From: Pseudomonas thivervalensis
GTDB lineage: Bacteria; Pseudomonadota; Gammaproteobacteria; Pseudomonadales; Pseudomonadaceae
NCBI RefSeq assembly: GCF_001269655.1
Contig: NZ_LHVE01000014.1
Span: 248,001 to 312,000 of the forward strand
Direction: 5' to 3'
Length of the DNA stretch: 64,000 nt
The position numbers and the translations under genes were made by a program. Shown here piece after piece: positions 8,393-16,830 of this stretch. How positions within the stretch are numbered: the first letter of the stretch is position 1; each line of letters begins with the position of its first letter. A model generated the notes under the pieces. The model did no database searches. It was given only the letters and a program-made list of their open reading frames with translations, and was not told the origin of the DNA.

Positions 8393-9454
8393 TCAATCGT
8401 CCACGGCATCGAGGAATTCGTCTACCACCGGCATCTCACCCATTCGTGTCGGGATGTTTAAGCCGAAATGCAGATAAGCATGGCGGGTCACCACACGCCC
8501 GCGGGGCGTGCGCATGATATAGCCTTGCTGGATCAGGTATGGCTCCAGCACATCTTCGATGGTGTGGCGCTCTTCGCTGATGGCCGCCGCCAGGCTGTCC
8601 ACGCCCACCGGGCCACCGTCGAACTTTTCGATCATGGTCAGCAGCAGGCGCCGGTCCTGGTGGTCGAAGCCACGCTCGTCGATGTCCAGCAGGTTCAACG
8701 CCAGGTCGGCGATCGGCTTGGTGATGTGGCCCTTGGCCCGGACTTCGGCAAAATCCCGGACCCGGCGCAGCAGGCGGTTGGCGATCCGCGGCGTGCCCCG
8801 GGCCCGCCGGGCAATCTCATAGGCACCGTCAGGGTCCAGGGGCAGCCCGAGGATGCCCGCCGAGCGGCTGACAATCGTCGCCAGGTCCGCATTGTTGTAG
8901 AACTCCAGGCGCTGGACGATACCAAAACGGTCCCGCAGCGGGTTGGTCAGCATGCCCGCACGCGTGGTGGCGCCCACCAGGGTGAAGGGTGGCAGGTCGA
9001 GCTTGATGGAGCGCGCCGCCGGCCCTTCGCCGATCATGATGTCGAGCTGGAAATCTTCCATGGCCGGGTACAGCACTTCCTCGACGATCGGCGACAACCG
9101 ATGGATTTCGTCGATGAACAACACATCATGGGGCTCAAGGTTGGTCAGCAGCGCCGCCAGGTCGCCCGGCCGTTCAAGCACCGGCCCCGATGTGCTCTTG
9201 ATCGAGACGCCCATTTCCTGGGCAATGATGTTGGCCAGGGTAGTCTTGCCCAGGCCTGGCGGGCCGAAGATCAAGGTGTGGTCCAGCGACTCGCTGCGCC
9301 CACGGGCGGCCTGGATGAACAGTTCCATCTGCTCGCGCACGGTCGGTTGGCCGATGTAGTCGGCCAGGCTGACAGGACGAATCGCGCGGTCCTGGATTTC
9401 CTCGCGGTCACGGGGCGCGCCCGTGGCGGCGATCAGACGGTCAGCTTCAATCAC
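8393..9454 (-). CDS. ruvB: Holliday junction branch migration ATPase RuvB
   Basis: RuvB is the hexameric AAA+ motor that drives branch migration with RuvA. The 353-residue protein has Walker A GPPGLGKTTLAN, Walker B LFIDEIHR and sensor motif GATTRAGML, and ends in the winged-helix domain (TPRGRVVTRHAYLHFG). The start is a GTG directly abutting the ruvA stop (TAAGTG), giving the usual pseudomonad N-terminus MIEADRLI. Confidence 0.98.
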   Translation of the reverse strand: MIEADRLIAATGAPRDREEIQDRAIRPVSLADYIGQPTVREQMELFIQAARGRSESLDHTLIFGPPGLGKTTLANIIAQEMGVSIKSTSGPVLERPGDLAALLTNLEPHDVLFIDEIHRLSPIVEEVLYPAMEDFQLDIMIGEGPAARSIKLDLPPFTLVGATTRAGMLTNPLRDRFGIVQRLEFYNNADLATIVSRSAGILGLPLDPDGAYEIARRARGTPRIANRLLRRVRDFAEVRAKGHITKPIADLALNLLDIDERGFDHQDRRLLLTMIEKFDGGPVGVDSLAAAISEERHTIEDVLEPYLIQQGYIMRTPRGRVVTRHAYLHFGLNIPTRMGEMPVVDEFLDAVDD

Positions 9455-10063
9455 TTAGATCATTCCCTTCAGGGCACGGCGAATCATGTCTTCGGTGCTC
9501 AGGCCTTTTTCCTTGATGGCGGAAATCGCCTTGCTGGCTTCCTGCGGCTTGTAGCCCAGGGAGATCAGCGCGGTGACCGCATCGTTTTCGGCGCTGACCG
9601 CCGGCACCGGCGCGTCCGGCTGGTTCGGCACCAAGGCAAACATCGCTGGCACCGCCTCCCAGGCCTTGAAGCGATCCTTGAGTTCGACCAGCAGGCGCTC
9701 GGCGGTTTTCTTGCCCACCCCCGGCACCTTGGTCAGGGCCGAGGTGTCCTGGGATTGTACGCAGCGCACCAGTTCGTCGACCTCCAGGCTCGACATCAAC
9801 GCCAGGGCCAGTTTCGGGCCGACGCCATTGAGACGGATCAGCTCGCGAAAGAAATCCCGCTCGCGCTTGCCGACGAAACCATAGAGTAACTGCGCATCCT
9901 CGCGCACGACCAAATGAGTGTGCAGGGTCAGCGGCTCACCGACCGACGGCAGGCGATACAGCGTGGTCATCGGCACTTCGAGCTCATAGCCCAGGCCGTT
10001 TACATCCAGAATCAGGTGCGGCGGCTGTTTTTCAGCCAGGGTGCCGCGCAAGCGTCCAATCAC
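9455..10063 (-). CDS. ruvA: Holliday junction branch migration protein RuvA
   Basis: RuvA binds four-way junctions as a tetramer and loads RuvB. The 202-residue protein begins MIGRLRGTLAEK with a GTG start. It has the OB-fold N-domain, the helix-hairpin-helix region (LNGVGPKLALALMS and VPGVGKKTAERLL) and the C-terminal RuvB-contacting domain (ALISLGYKPQEASKAI). ruvB follows with no gap. Confidence 0.98.
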   Translation of the reverse strand: MIGRLRGTLAEKQPPHLILDVNGLGYELEVPMTTLYRLPSVGEPLTLHTHLVVREDAQLLYGFVGKRERDFFRELIRLNGVGPKLALALMSSLEVDELVRCVQSQDTSALTKVPGVGKKTAERLLVELKDRFKAWEAVPAMFALVPNQPDAPVPAVSAENDAVTALISLGYKPQEASKAISAIKEKGLSTEDMIRRALKGMI

Positions 10064-10177
10064 GTTTCAGATCCTTGGGCGTTGGCCAGCCCGCGGGCTG
10101 GCGAGTAACAACACGAGCATAAAGGCCGACGACACAGGCGCAACGGGCTCGGGTTCATGAAAGAAGCGCTGATGCTA

Positions 10178-10702
10178 TCAGAGACGCAGGCGCCCGCCAC
10201 GACTGCGTGCGGTCCCCAGGCCATGGGGCAACAGACTGGAACGGGTGTGGGCATGGCAAATGGCGATGGCCAGGGCGTCGGAGGCATCGATCTGCGGCTT
10301 GCTGACCAGTTTCAACAGGTGCATCACCATCATTTGCACCTGCTCCTTGTTCGCCGCCCCTGTACCGACGACCGCCTGCTTGACCTGGGTCGCGGTGTAC
10401 TCGGCGATCTCCAGGTTTTCCTCGGCGCCCGCCACAATGGCCGCGCCCCGGGCCTGCCCTAGCTTCAAGGCCGAATCGGCGTTGCGCGCCATGAAGACCC
10501 GTTCGATGCCCATGGTCACCGGGCCGTAGGTCTGGATGACTTCGCGCACCCCGCGATAAACGATCTGCAAGCGCTCGTGCAGCTCACCCGCGCCAGTGCG
10601 GATGCAACCAGACGCAACGTACACGCAGCCGCGCCCGGTATCGCGAACCACACCGTAGCCGGTGATGCGCGAACCGGGGTCGATACCAAGGATTAAAGTC
10701 AT
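10178..10702 (-). CDS. ruvC: Crossover junction endodeoxyribonuclease RuvC
   Basis: RuvC cuts Holliday junctions symmetrically. The true N-terminus is MTLILGIDPGSRITGYGV (ATG at 10702, 174 residues). The open frame continues upstream into a REP palindrome but that part is not protein-like. The acidic catalytic residues are visible: Asp in GIDPGS, Glu in GIERVF, and the C-terminal DASDALAIAICH pair. ruvA lies 114 bases downstream on the same strand. Confidence 0.97.
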   Translation of the reverse strand: MTLILGIDPGSRITGYGVVRDTGRGCVYVASGCIRTGAGELHERLQIVYRGVREVIQTYGPVTMGIERVFMARNADSALKLGQARGAAIVAGAEENLEIAEYTATQVKQAVVGTGAANKEQVQMMVMHLLKLVSKPQIDASDALAIAICHAHTRSSLLPHGLGTARSRGGRLRL

Positions 10703-10766
10703 AACGCCTGCGAAAGGTAATGCGGTTGCATGAGGATACAGCCCATCAAAGGTTTGCTGTGAACCT

Positions 10767-10855
10767 GTGGCGAGGGAGCTTGCTCCCGCTGGGCTGCGCA
10801 GCAGGCCTTTTCTGTGAGCGCTTCGCACTCAAGCGGGAGCAAGCTCCCTCGCCAC
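10767..10855. repeat. REP/BIME repeat (gtggcgaggg type)
   Basis: This is an inverted pair of GTGGCGAGGGAGCTTGCTCC with a central GC-rich spacer, between the yebC stop and the ruvC start. Confidence 0.85.
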
Positions 10856-10894
10856 GATGATTTCAAACAACCCCTAAGTGCAGCATCAAGCCTG

Positions 10895-11641
10895 TCAGCC
10901 GAGTTGTTCGGCGACCGATTCAGGAATATCAGCGTTGGAATAAACGTTCTGCACGTCATCCAGGTCTTCCAACATGTCGATCAGCTTGAGCACTTTCTCG
11001 GCACCTTCCAGGTCCAGTTCGGCACTGGTGGTCGGCTGCATGACGATTTCCGCGTCCGCAGGCGCAAAACCGGCTGCCTCCAGGGCGTTGCGCACGGCAT
11101 AGAAGCTGGCGAACGACGTGAACACGTCGAACGAGCCGTCTTCATGGCCGACCACGTCATCGGCGTCGGCCTCCAGGGCCGCCTCGGTCAGGGCGTCTTC
11201 ATCGAGGCCCGGGGCGAAGCTGATTTGCCCCTTGCGCTCGAACAGATAGGCCACCGAGCCATCGGTGCCCAGGTTGCCACCGCATTTGCTGAACGCGTGA
11301 CGCACGGCCGCGGCGGTACGGTTGCGGTTGTCGGTCATGCACTCGACCATCACCGCCACGCCGCCCGGGCCATAGCCTTCATAGGTCAGTTCTTCAACGT
11401 TATCGGCCTCGGTCGCACCGGCGCCACGGGCAATGGCCCGGTCGATGATGTCGCGGCTCATGTTGGCACCCAAGGCCTTGTCCAGGGCCAGGCGCAGGCG
11501 CGGGTTGGAACCCGGATCGCCGCCACCCTGGCGGGCCGCGACTGTCAGCTCACGGATCCACTTGGTGAAGATCTTGCCTCTCTTGGCATCCTGACGTTCT
11601 TTGCGGTGCTTGATGTTCGCCCACTTGGAATGACCTGCCAT
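10895..11641 (-). CDS. yebC: YebC/PmpR-family transcriptional regulator
   Basis: Members of this family are DNA-binding proteins, or ribosome-associated translation factors in some recent work. The P. aeruginosa member PmpR represses quinolone-signal genes. The 248-residue protein starts at the ATG giving MAGHSKWANIKHRKERQDAKRGK, the invariant N-terminus. The central ELTYEGYGPGGVAVMVECMTDN is also diagnostic. Upstream in-frame codons are not conserved-looking. It lies downstream of aspS, separated by a terminator hairpin, and upstream of ruvC. Confidence 0.96.
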   Translation of the reverse strand: MAGHSKWANIKHRKERQDAKRGKIFTKWIRELTVAARQGGGDPGSNPRLRLALDKALGANMSRDIIDRAIARGAGATEADNVEELTYEGYGPGGVAVMVECMTDNRNRTAAAVRHAFSKCGGNLGTDGSVAYLFERKGQISFAPGLDEDALTEAALEADADDVVGHEDGSFDVFTSFASFYAVRNALEAAGFAPADAEIVMQPTTSAELDLEGAEKVLKLIDMLEDLDDVQNVYSNADIPESVAEQLG

Positions 11642-11720
11642 AACTCGCTCCGTTTCTCTTTGGAACATTGCCCGCCCTGCGCTTGCGCAGCGGCCGACAA
11701 TCAGAAATATCGACGCCAAT

Positions 11721-11745
11721 GAAAAGGCGCATCCGAAGATGCGCC
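11721..11745 (-). terminator. Terminator between aspS and yebC
   Basis: On the minus strand GGCGCATC-TTCG-GATGCGCC is followed by TTTTC. It is a stable UUCG-loop hairpin placed 17 bases after the aspS stop. Confidence 0.8.
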
Positions 11746-11761
11746 CTCTCAGGTGCCAGCC

Positions 11762-13537
11762 TTACTCAGCCTTTGGCTGTTCACGCAGACGGATGTGCAA
11801 CTCGCGCAACGCCTTGGCGTCCACCACACCCGGCGCCTGGGTCATGACATCGGCCGCGCTCTGGGTTTTCGGGAACGCGATCACTTCACGGATCGACTGG
11901 GCGCCGGTCATCAGCATCACCAGGCGGTCCAAGCCGAAGGCCAGGCCACCGTGGGGCGGCGCGCCGTATTTCAGGGCGTCGAGCAGGAAGCCGAACTTCT
12001 CTTCCTGCTCGGCTTCGCTGATGCCCAGCAGGCGGAACACCGCCTGTTGCATTTCCTTGCGATGGATACGGATCGAACCGCCACCCAGCTCGGTGCCGTT
12101 CAGGACCATGTCGTAGGCACGCGACAGCGCGGTGGCCGGGTTGGCCTCCAGCTCTTGCGGCGAGCACTTCGGCGCAGTGAACGGGTGGTGCAGCGCGGAG
12201 AAGCTGCCGTCATCGTTTTCTTCGAACATCGGGAAGTCAACGACCCACATCGGCGCCCACTCGCAGGTCAGCAGCTTCAGGTCGTGGCCCAGCTTGATGC
12301 GCAGCGCACCCAGGGCTTCGCTGACGATCTTGGCCTTGTCGGCGCCGAAAAACACGATGTCGCCGTCAACCGCACCGACGCGATCGAGGATCACATTCAG
12401 GTTGTCTTGCGGGATGTTCTTCACGATCGGCGATTGCAGGCCTTCAACACCCGCGGCACGCTCGTTGACCTTGATGTACGCCAGGCCCTTGGCACCATAG
12501 ATGCCGACGAACTTGGTGTAGTCGTCGATCTGCTTGCGCGGCATGCTGGCGCCGCCTGGAACACGCAGGGCCGCGATACGGCATTTAGGATCGTTGGCCG
12601 GACCGCTGAACACCTTGAAGTCGACGTCCTTGAGCTGGTCGGCCACGTCCACCAGTTCCAGCGGGTTACGCAGGTCCGGCTTGTCGGAACCGTAGCGGCG
12701 CATGGCCTCTTCGAAAGTCATGTGCGGGAACTCGCCGAATTCCAGACCCAGCACTTCCTTGAACAGGTTGCGGATCATGCCTTCGGTCAGGCCCATGATG
12801 TCTTTTTCGTCGAGGAAGCTGGTCTCGATGTCGATCTGAGTGAACTCAGGCTGACGGTCGGCACGCAGGTCTTCGTCGCGGAAGCACTTGGCGATCTGGT
12901 AATAACGATCGAACCCGGCCACCATCAGCAGTTGCTTGAACAGCTGTGGCGATTGCGGCAGGGCAAAGAAGCTGCCGGGGTGGGTGCGGCTCGGCACCAG
13001 GTAGTCGCGGGCGCCTTCCGGCGTGGCGCGGGTCAGGATCGGTGTCTCGACGTCGAGGAAGCCGTTCTCGTCCAGGTAACGACGGATGCTGGTGGTCATG
13101 CGCGAACGCAGGCGCAGCTTCTCGGCCATTTCCGGGCGACGCAGGTCGATGAAGCGGTAGCGCAGGCGGGTTTCCTCGCCTACGTCGGAATATTCGTTGA
13201 GTGGGAACGGTGGGGTTTCCGACTCGTTGAGCACTTCCAGCTCGTAGCCCAGCACTTCGATCATGCCCGACGCCATGTTGGCGTTGCCGGCGCCGGCCGG
13301 GCGCAGGCGCACCTTGCCGGTGATCTTGACGACGTATTCGCTGCGCACGCGGTCAGCGGTGGCGAAGGTTTCGGCGCGGTCCGGATCGAACACTACCTGG
13401 GCCAGGCCTTCACGATCACGGATATCGAGGAAAATCACCCCGCCATGGTCACGGCGACGATGGACCCATCCGCAAAGAGTAACTTCCTGACCTTCCAGGC
13501 TTTCGTTCAGTTGGCCGCAATAATGGCTGCGCATCAT
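11762..13537 (-). CDS. aspS: Aspartyl-tRNA synthetase AspS
   Basis: AspS charges tRNA-Asp with aspartate. P. aeruginosa AspRS is known to be non-discriminating and also misacylates tRNA-Asn for GatCAB, and this protein may behave alike. The 591-residue bacterial-type enzyme has an N-terminal OB-fold anticodon domain (MMRSHYCGQL...VTLCGWVHRRRDHGGVIFLDIRD), class II motif 2 (CFRDEDLRADRQPEFTQID), the bacterial GAD insertion and motif 3 (GLAFGLDRLVML). The start has two adjacent ATG codons. It follows an FmdB-type gene by 75 bases. Confidence 0.98.
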   Translation of the reverse strand: MMRSHYCGQLNESLEGQEVTLCGWVHRRRDHGGVIFLDIRDREGLAQVVFDPDRAETFATADRVRSEYVVKITGKVRLRPAGAGNANMASGMIEVLGYELEVLNESETPPFPLNEYSDVGEETRLRYRFIDLRRPEMAEKLRLRSRMTTSIRRYLDENGFLDVETPILTRATPEGARDYLVPSRTHPGSFFALPQSPQLFKQLLMVAGFDRYYQIAKCFRDEDLRADRQPEFTQIDIETSFLDEKDIMGLTEGMIRNLFKEVLGLEFGEFPHMTFEEAMRRYGSDKPDLRNPLELVDVADQLKDVDFKVFSGPANDPKCRIAALRVPGGASMPRKQIDDYTKFVGIYGAKGLAYIKVNERAAGVEGLQSPIVKNIPQDNLNVILDRVGAVDGDIVFFGADKAKIVSEALGALRIKLGHDLKLLTCEWAPMWVVDFPMFEENDDGSFSALHHPFTAPKCSPQELEANPATALSRAYDMVLNGTELGGGSIRIHRKEMQQAVFRLLGISEAEQEEKFGFLLDALKYGAPPHGGLAFGLDRLVMLMTGAQSIREVIAFPKTQSAADVMTQAPGVVDAKALRELHIRLREQPKAE

Positions 13538-13612
13538 GGTAGTGGTTTCACTTCTCGTAATTCGACATTCGGTTGGAGGCCCTGCCCGTGCAAGAACTCG
13601 CGCGTATTCAAC

Positions 13613-13834
13613 TCAATCAGCTTTATCGCCACCGGCCAGGTTCTTCTTGGCGCCGGTCTTGAAGTCGGTTTCATACCAGCCCGTACCGCCAAGGCGGAAA
13701 CCAGGCATGGACAGCATCTTTTTCAGTTCCGGCGCCTGGCAGGCAGGGCAGTCGACCAGCGGTGCCGCGCTGATCTTTTGAATGGCTTCCATCTGATGAC
13801 CACAGGAAGCACATTGATAGTCGTACATCGGCAT
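13613..13834 (-). CDS. FmdB-family zinc-ribbon protein
   Basis: This is a small 73-residue regulatory-type protein of the FmdB/CxxC_CXXC_SSSS family. It has two CxxC pairs (CASC at residues 8-11 and CPAC at 29-32) that should bind one zinc, followed by MLSMPGFRLGGTGWYETDFK, the conserved tail. The role in bacteria is not established. It precedes aspS in the same direction, which fits a shared operon. Confidence 0.9.
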   Translation of the reverse strand: MPMYDYQCASCGHQMEAIQKISAAPLVDCPACQAPELKKMLSMPGFRLGGTGWYETDFKTGAKKNLAGGDKAD

Positions 13835-13983
13835 GGGGTTGTCTCGGCGATCAGGTTACTCGCGCAAAGGCGGGGCTTTGCGGCAAAGAGCGGGATTATA
13901 TCCATTAAATGCGGCCTGTGCAGCCGTAAGACCGCACGGTCATTGCCGACCCTGTTGTTCATTTATGGCTTGCAGGACTCATC

Positions 13984-14071
13984 GTGGCGAGGGAGCTTGC
14001 TCCCGCTTGAGTGCGAAGCGCTCACAAAGAGGGCTGCTGCGCAGCCCAGCGGGAGCAAGCTCCCTCGCCAC
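13984..14071. repeat. REP/BIME repeat (gtggcgaggg type)
   Basis: This is an inverted pair of GTGGCGAGGGAGCTTGCTCC arms between the RHH gene and the FmdB gene. Nothing else is seen in 13835-14079. Confidence 0.85.
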
Positions 14072-14079
14072 AAATGAAT

Positions 14080-14439
14080 TCATACCCCTTTTGGGGGCCA
14101 ATCCACGCAATGATCCACTCCTGCCTCCTTCAAACTGTGCACCACACAGACCACGCGCACCAGCCCGCTGAAATTGCGCACCCCGCCGTGGCGCAGGTGC
14201 ACTTCCCTGTCCACATGGGACAGCAGCGTACTGATGGAGCAGCGGTTGAGCTCGGCCATGTCACCGAGAATCTCCCAATAGACCTGTTCCAGCCGCAGAC
14301 AGGTGGCGAAACCGTTCAGGCGAATGGAACGGGCCAGGGGCCGGGCCAATTGCATATCGAACCCCCGGACGAACGGGTCGACACTGATAGGCTGACAACG
14401 CCCGCGCGCACCTTCCCCGGGTTCTTTTCCTTGAATCAT
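14080..14439 (-). CDS. Ribbon-helix-helix domain protein (RHH_4 type)
   Basis: This 119-residue protein has a conserved core, RSIRLNGFATCLRLEQVYWEILGDMAE...STLLSHVDREVHLRHGGVRNFSGLVRVVCVVH, matching the RHH_4 ribbon-helix-helix domain found in small proteobacterial putative regulators. The first ~35 residues (MIQGKEPGEGARGRCQ...) look poorly ordered, and a later start is possible. No partner gene is obvious. It lies between the FmdB gene and the Dps gene on the same strand, but with gaps of about 200 bases or more on each side. Confidence 0.75.
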   Translation of the reverse strand: MIQGKEPGEGARGRCQPISVDPFVRGFDMQLARPLARSIRLNGFATCLRLEQVYWEILGDMAELNRCSISTLLSHVDREVHLRHGGVRNFSGLVRVVCVVHSLKEAGVDHCVDWPPKGV

Positions 14440-14642
14440 ACCGTTGACACTCCTTTGCCATACGAGCCTCTGGGTTGGAACAACCCATTTGTGGCTCTAT
14501 GGAAGCTCAACGGCATTCCCAGTTCCAGACGACTTTATGACCACGGGCGTAGGACAAGCCAACAGCAGGCCGGCGACGAATTACGTGGTCCTACACGACA
14601 GCTGCAGGCAATACACCCCACTACCCGTCATCGCCCGTTCGA

Positions 14643-15116
14643 TTATTGACCTTCGAGCAGCGCGCGCAGCATCCACGCGGTCTTTTCATGAACCTGCATG
14701 CGCTGGGTCAGCAGGTCGGCCGTGGGCTCGTCGCTGACCTTGTCCAATAAAGGAAAGATGCCACGGGCCGTACGCGTCACCGCTTCCTGACCCTCGACCA
14801 ATTGCCGGATCATGTCTTCGGCGGCAGGTACGCCTTCCTCTTCCTTAATAGAAGACAAGCGCGCATACACCGAGTAAGCACCCGGGGCCGGAAAACCCAG
14901 GGCGCGGATTCGCTCGGCAATCAGGTCCACGGCCAGGGCCAGCTCGTTGTATTGTTCCTCGAACATCAGGTGCAAGGTCCGGAACATCGGCCCAGTGACG
15001 TTCCAGTGGAAATTGTGGGTCTTGAGGTACAGCACGTAGGTGTCCGACAGCAGGCGCGACAGCCCGTCGACGATGGACTTGCGGTCTTCTTCACTGATAC
15101 CGATATCAATTGCCAT
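14643..15116 (-). CDS. Dps-family ferritin-like protein
   Basis: Dps proteins form dodecameric shells that oxidise and store iron and protect DNA during stress. The 157-residue protein has the family signature THNFHWNVTGPMFRTLHLMFEEQYNELALAVDLIAERIRALG, including the ferroxidase His and acidic residues at the dimer interface. The ATG at 15116 has a GGAG-type ribosome site. It is divergent from the cold-shock gene, so the 397-base gap should hold its promoter. Confidence 0.93.
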   Translation of the reverse strand: MAIDIGISEEDRKSIVDGLSRLLSDTYVLYLKTHNFHWNVTGPMFRTLHLMFEEQYNELALAVDLIAERIRALGFPAPGAYSVYARLSSIKEEEGVPAAEDMIRQLVEGQEAVTRTARGIFPLLDKVSDEPTADLLTQRMQVHEKTAWMLRALLEGQ

Positions 15117-15513
15117 TTGCTTGATCTCCTGACGGTGATGAATTCGACAACGGCCACACCCTACTCTAGTGGTTTTGACCGCCTACAGCCTGCGACAGAT
15201 CGCCAGCCCTCCTGAACCGACAAGCCGGGACAGCATGCGGTTCCGACACTCAAGTAAATTCAACGCCGCTTGCCTGGCACCTTCGAGCACCGGTGGGCCT
15301 TTTCTGCCCGACGAACAGCGCGATGCGCGCCCGTAACGGGTTTGAGAAGGCCCGAGCTTTGCTGTTAAATAGGCAGTGTGTCGCTACGCTTATTTTCCCG
15401 GGCGTTGCGCATAGGCTGATTCGGGTACGTGTCCAACGCCTCTCATTGTTTCGAAGCGAACCGTCCCCGACCCGCTCTTCCTTGTGATCTGTCTTAACCG
15501 TGAGCCAATCAAA
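15117..15513. other. Divergent promoter region between the Dps and cold-shock genes
   Basis: This is a 397-base gap between divergent genes. I saw no convincing open reading frame, RNA gene or repeat in it. The right part (15341-15480) is less GC-rich and is the likely location of the cold-shock gene promoter and leader. Confidence 0.5.
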
Positions 15514-16119
15514 ATGTTGAAAATCGTCCACTTGCTAATGGGCGCAGCCGCCCTGCTGCTGTCCTTCATCCCTAGCCTGGGTTCCGAAGCCACACCTTAC
15601 CTGCAACACCCCGATGCACTGTACCTGGCCTTTTTCGGCCTGCTCAACCTGACCCTTGCCCCCGTCATCCCTTACTGGAACAAAGGTCCACGTCACCAAC
15701 TGCAAAACCTGGTCAGCGCCCTGCTGGTGTTGGCCGTTGCCTTGCAAACCCTGGCCCTGCTGGCACCCATGCCGGAAATCGGCGGTCAACCGGCCATTCT
15801 GTTCAGCCTGGGCGCGGCACTGCTCGCCGTGGCACTGCACCTGGCTGTCAGCTTCTACAAGAAGTCGTCGCCGGCCGCCGCTGCGCAGAACTACGACATG
15901 TCCAACCGCGATACCGGCACGGTGAAGTGGTTCAACACGTCCAAGGGTTTCGGCTTCATCTCCCGCGACTCCGGCGATGACATTTTCGTGCATTTCCGGG
16001 CCATTCGTGGCGAAGGCCATCGCGTCCTGGTGGAAGGCCAGCGCGTGGAGTTCTCCGTGATGAACCGCGACAAGGGCCTGCAGGCCGAAGACGTGATCGC
16101 CGCGCTGCCGCGCCGCTGA
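15514..16119 (+). CDS. Membrane-anchored cold-shock domain protein
   Basis: This 201-residue protein joins an N-terminal membrane region to a cold-shock domain. Hydrophobic helices are visible at about residues 5-20, 36-53, 63-85 and 92-115. A short linker leads to a complete CSD (about 133-196) with RNP1 KGFGFIS and RNP2 IFVHF, which bind single-stranded nucleic acid. An in-frame ATG at residue 129 (base 15898), just before the CSD, could in principle release a ~73-residue free cold-shock protein, but no good ribosome site precedes it. I recall a similarly placed cold-shock gene in P. aeruginosa next to dps and slyX. Confidence 0.92.
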   Translation: MLKIVHLLMGAAALLLSFIPSLGSEATPYLQHPDALYLAFFGLLNLTLAPVIPYWNKGPRHQLQNLVSALLVLAVALQTLALLAPMPEIGGQPAILFSLGAALLAVALHLAVSFYKKSSPAAAAQNYDMSNRDTGTVKWFNTSKGFGFISRDSGDDIFVHFRAIRGEGHRVLVEGQRVEFSVMNRDKGLQAEDVIAALPRR

Positions 16120-16128
16120 TCCAAGCGT

Positions 16129-16168
16129 AAAAAAACCGCGATGCAGCCTGGCTGCTCGCGGTTTTTTA
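16129..16168. terminator. Strong bidirectional terminator
   Basis: AAAAAACCGCGA pairs with TCGCGGTTTTTT, and GCAGCC-t-GGCTGC extends the stem inward with a single bulged base. A-tract and U-tract on the two sides let it serve both the cold-shock gene (+) and slyX (-). Confidence 0.93.
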
Positions 16169-16194
16169 TTGCCCGGCAATCGGGCCACATCCGT

Positions 16195-16401
16195 TCAGTA
16201 GTGAGGGGGCGGCGCCTCTTCCTCGAACGATTCGAATTGCCCGGCCATTTCTTCCTGGCGCTTGAGCAACGCCGCCATCTGCAGCTGCAGACGCTCGACA
16301 ACCCGCTGTTGCGCCACCAGCACATCATTCAATGCCTGGATGGTGTCATCCTGAAACGCCAGGCGGCTTTCCAGATCGGTTACACGGTCTTCAAGGTTCA
16401 T
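16195..16401 (-). CDS. slyX: SlyX family protein
   Basis: This is a 68-residue coiled-coil protein of unknown function, conserved in gammaproteobacteria. The sequence is nearly all heptad-like (MNLEDRVTDLESRLAFQDDT...ALNDVLVAQQRVVERLQLQM) and ends in a short EEEAPPPHY tail, the SlyX hallmark. It starts three bases after the HIT gene stop, so the two are co-transcribed. Confidence 0.94.
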   Translation of the reverse strand: MNLEDRVTDLESRLAFQDDTIQALNDVLVAQQRVVERLQLQMAALLKRQEEMAGQFESFEEEAPPPHY

Positions 16402-16404
16402 GGT

Positions 16405-16830
16405 TCAGCCCTCCAGAAACTTGAAATCATCGGCCAGGGCCACTCGCAACCGTTCGCGAATGGCCGCGACCTGCCCTGCATCATAAGGCTGGGCCGGGTG
16501 CTTGCCCCAGACCGGCGCAGGCCAGGCCGCATCCTCACGCTTGCGCACGATGACATGCATGTGCAGTTGACTGACGACGTTACCCAAGGTTGCAACGTTC
16601 ATCTTGTCGGCATCGAACGAATCCTTGAGGGTTTCGGCCAACGCCGTGGTTTCTTTCCACAGTTGCAACTGATCGCTGTCATCCAACTGAAACAATTCGC
16701 TGATATTTTCTCGCCGCGGCACGAGGATGAACCACGGGTAATTGGCGTCGTTGGACAAGAGCAGCCGGCATAGCGGGAAATCGCCAATGGGCAATGTGTC
16801 TTGTTGCAGTCGTGGATCTAAGGCAAACAC
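16405..16830 (-). CDS. HIT-domain nucleotide-binding hydrolase
   Basis: This 141-residue protein belongs to the histidine-triad superfamily, which hydrolyses nucleoside phosphoramidates or dinucleoside polyphosphates. The motif QLHMHVIVRKREDAAWP contains the triad-type histidines (HxH here, rather than a full HxHxH), and NVATLGNVVSQ precedes it. The start is a GTG (MFALDPRLQQD). It sits upstream of slyX with a 3-base gap. Confidence 0.9.
   Translation of the reverse strand: MFALDPRLQQDTLPIGDFPLCRLLLSNDANYPWFILVPRRENISELFQLDDSDQLQLWKETTALAETLKDSFDADKMNVATLGNVVSQLHMHVIVRKREDAAWPAPVWGKHPAQPYDAGQVAAIRERLRVALADDFKFLEG

Noticed and set aside
8468..9889. A 473-codon open frame antisense to ruvB and ruvA
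   Set aside because: It spans the junction of two well-supported genes and has no domain features.
11753..14077. A 774-codon open frame on the plus strand
   Set aside because: It lies antisense to aspS and the FmdB gene and continues through a REP repeat, so it is a compositional shadow.
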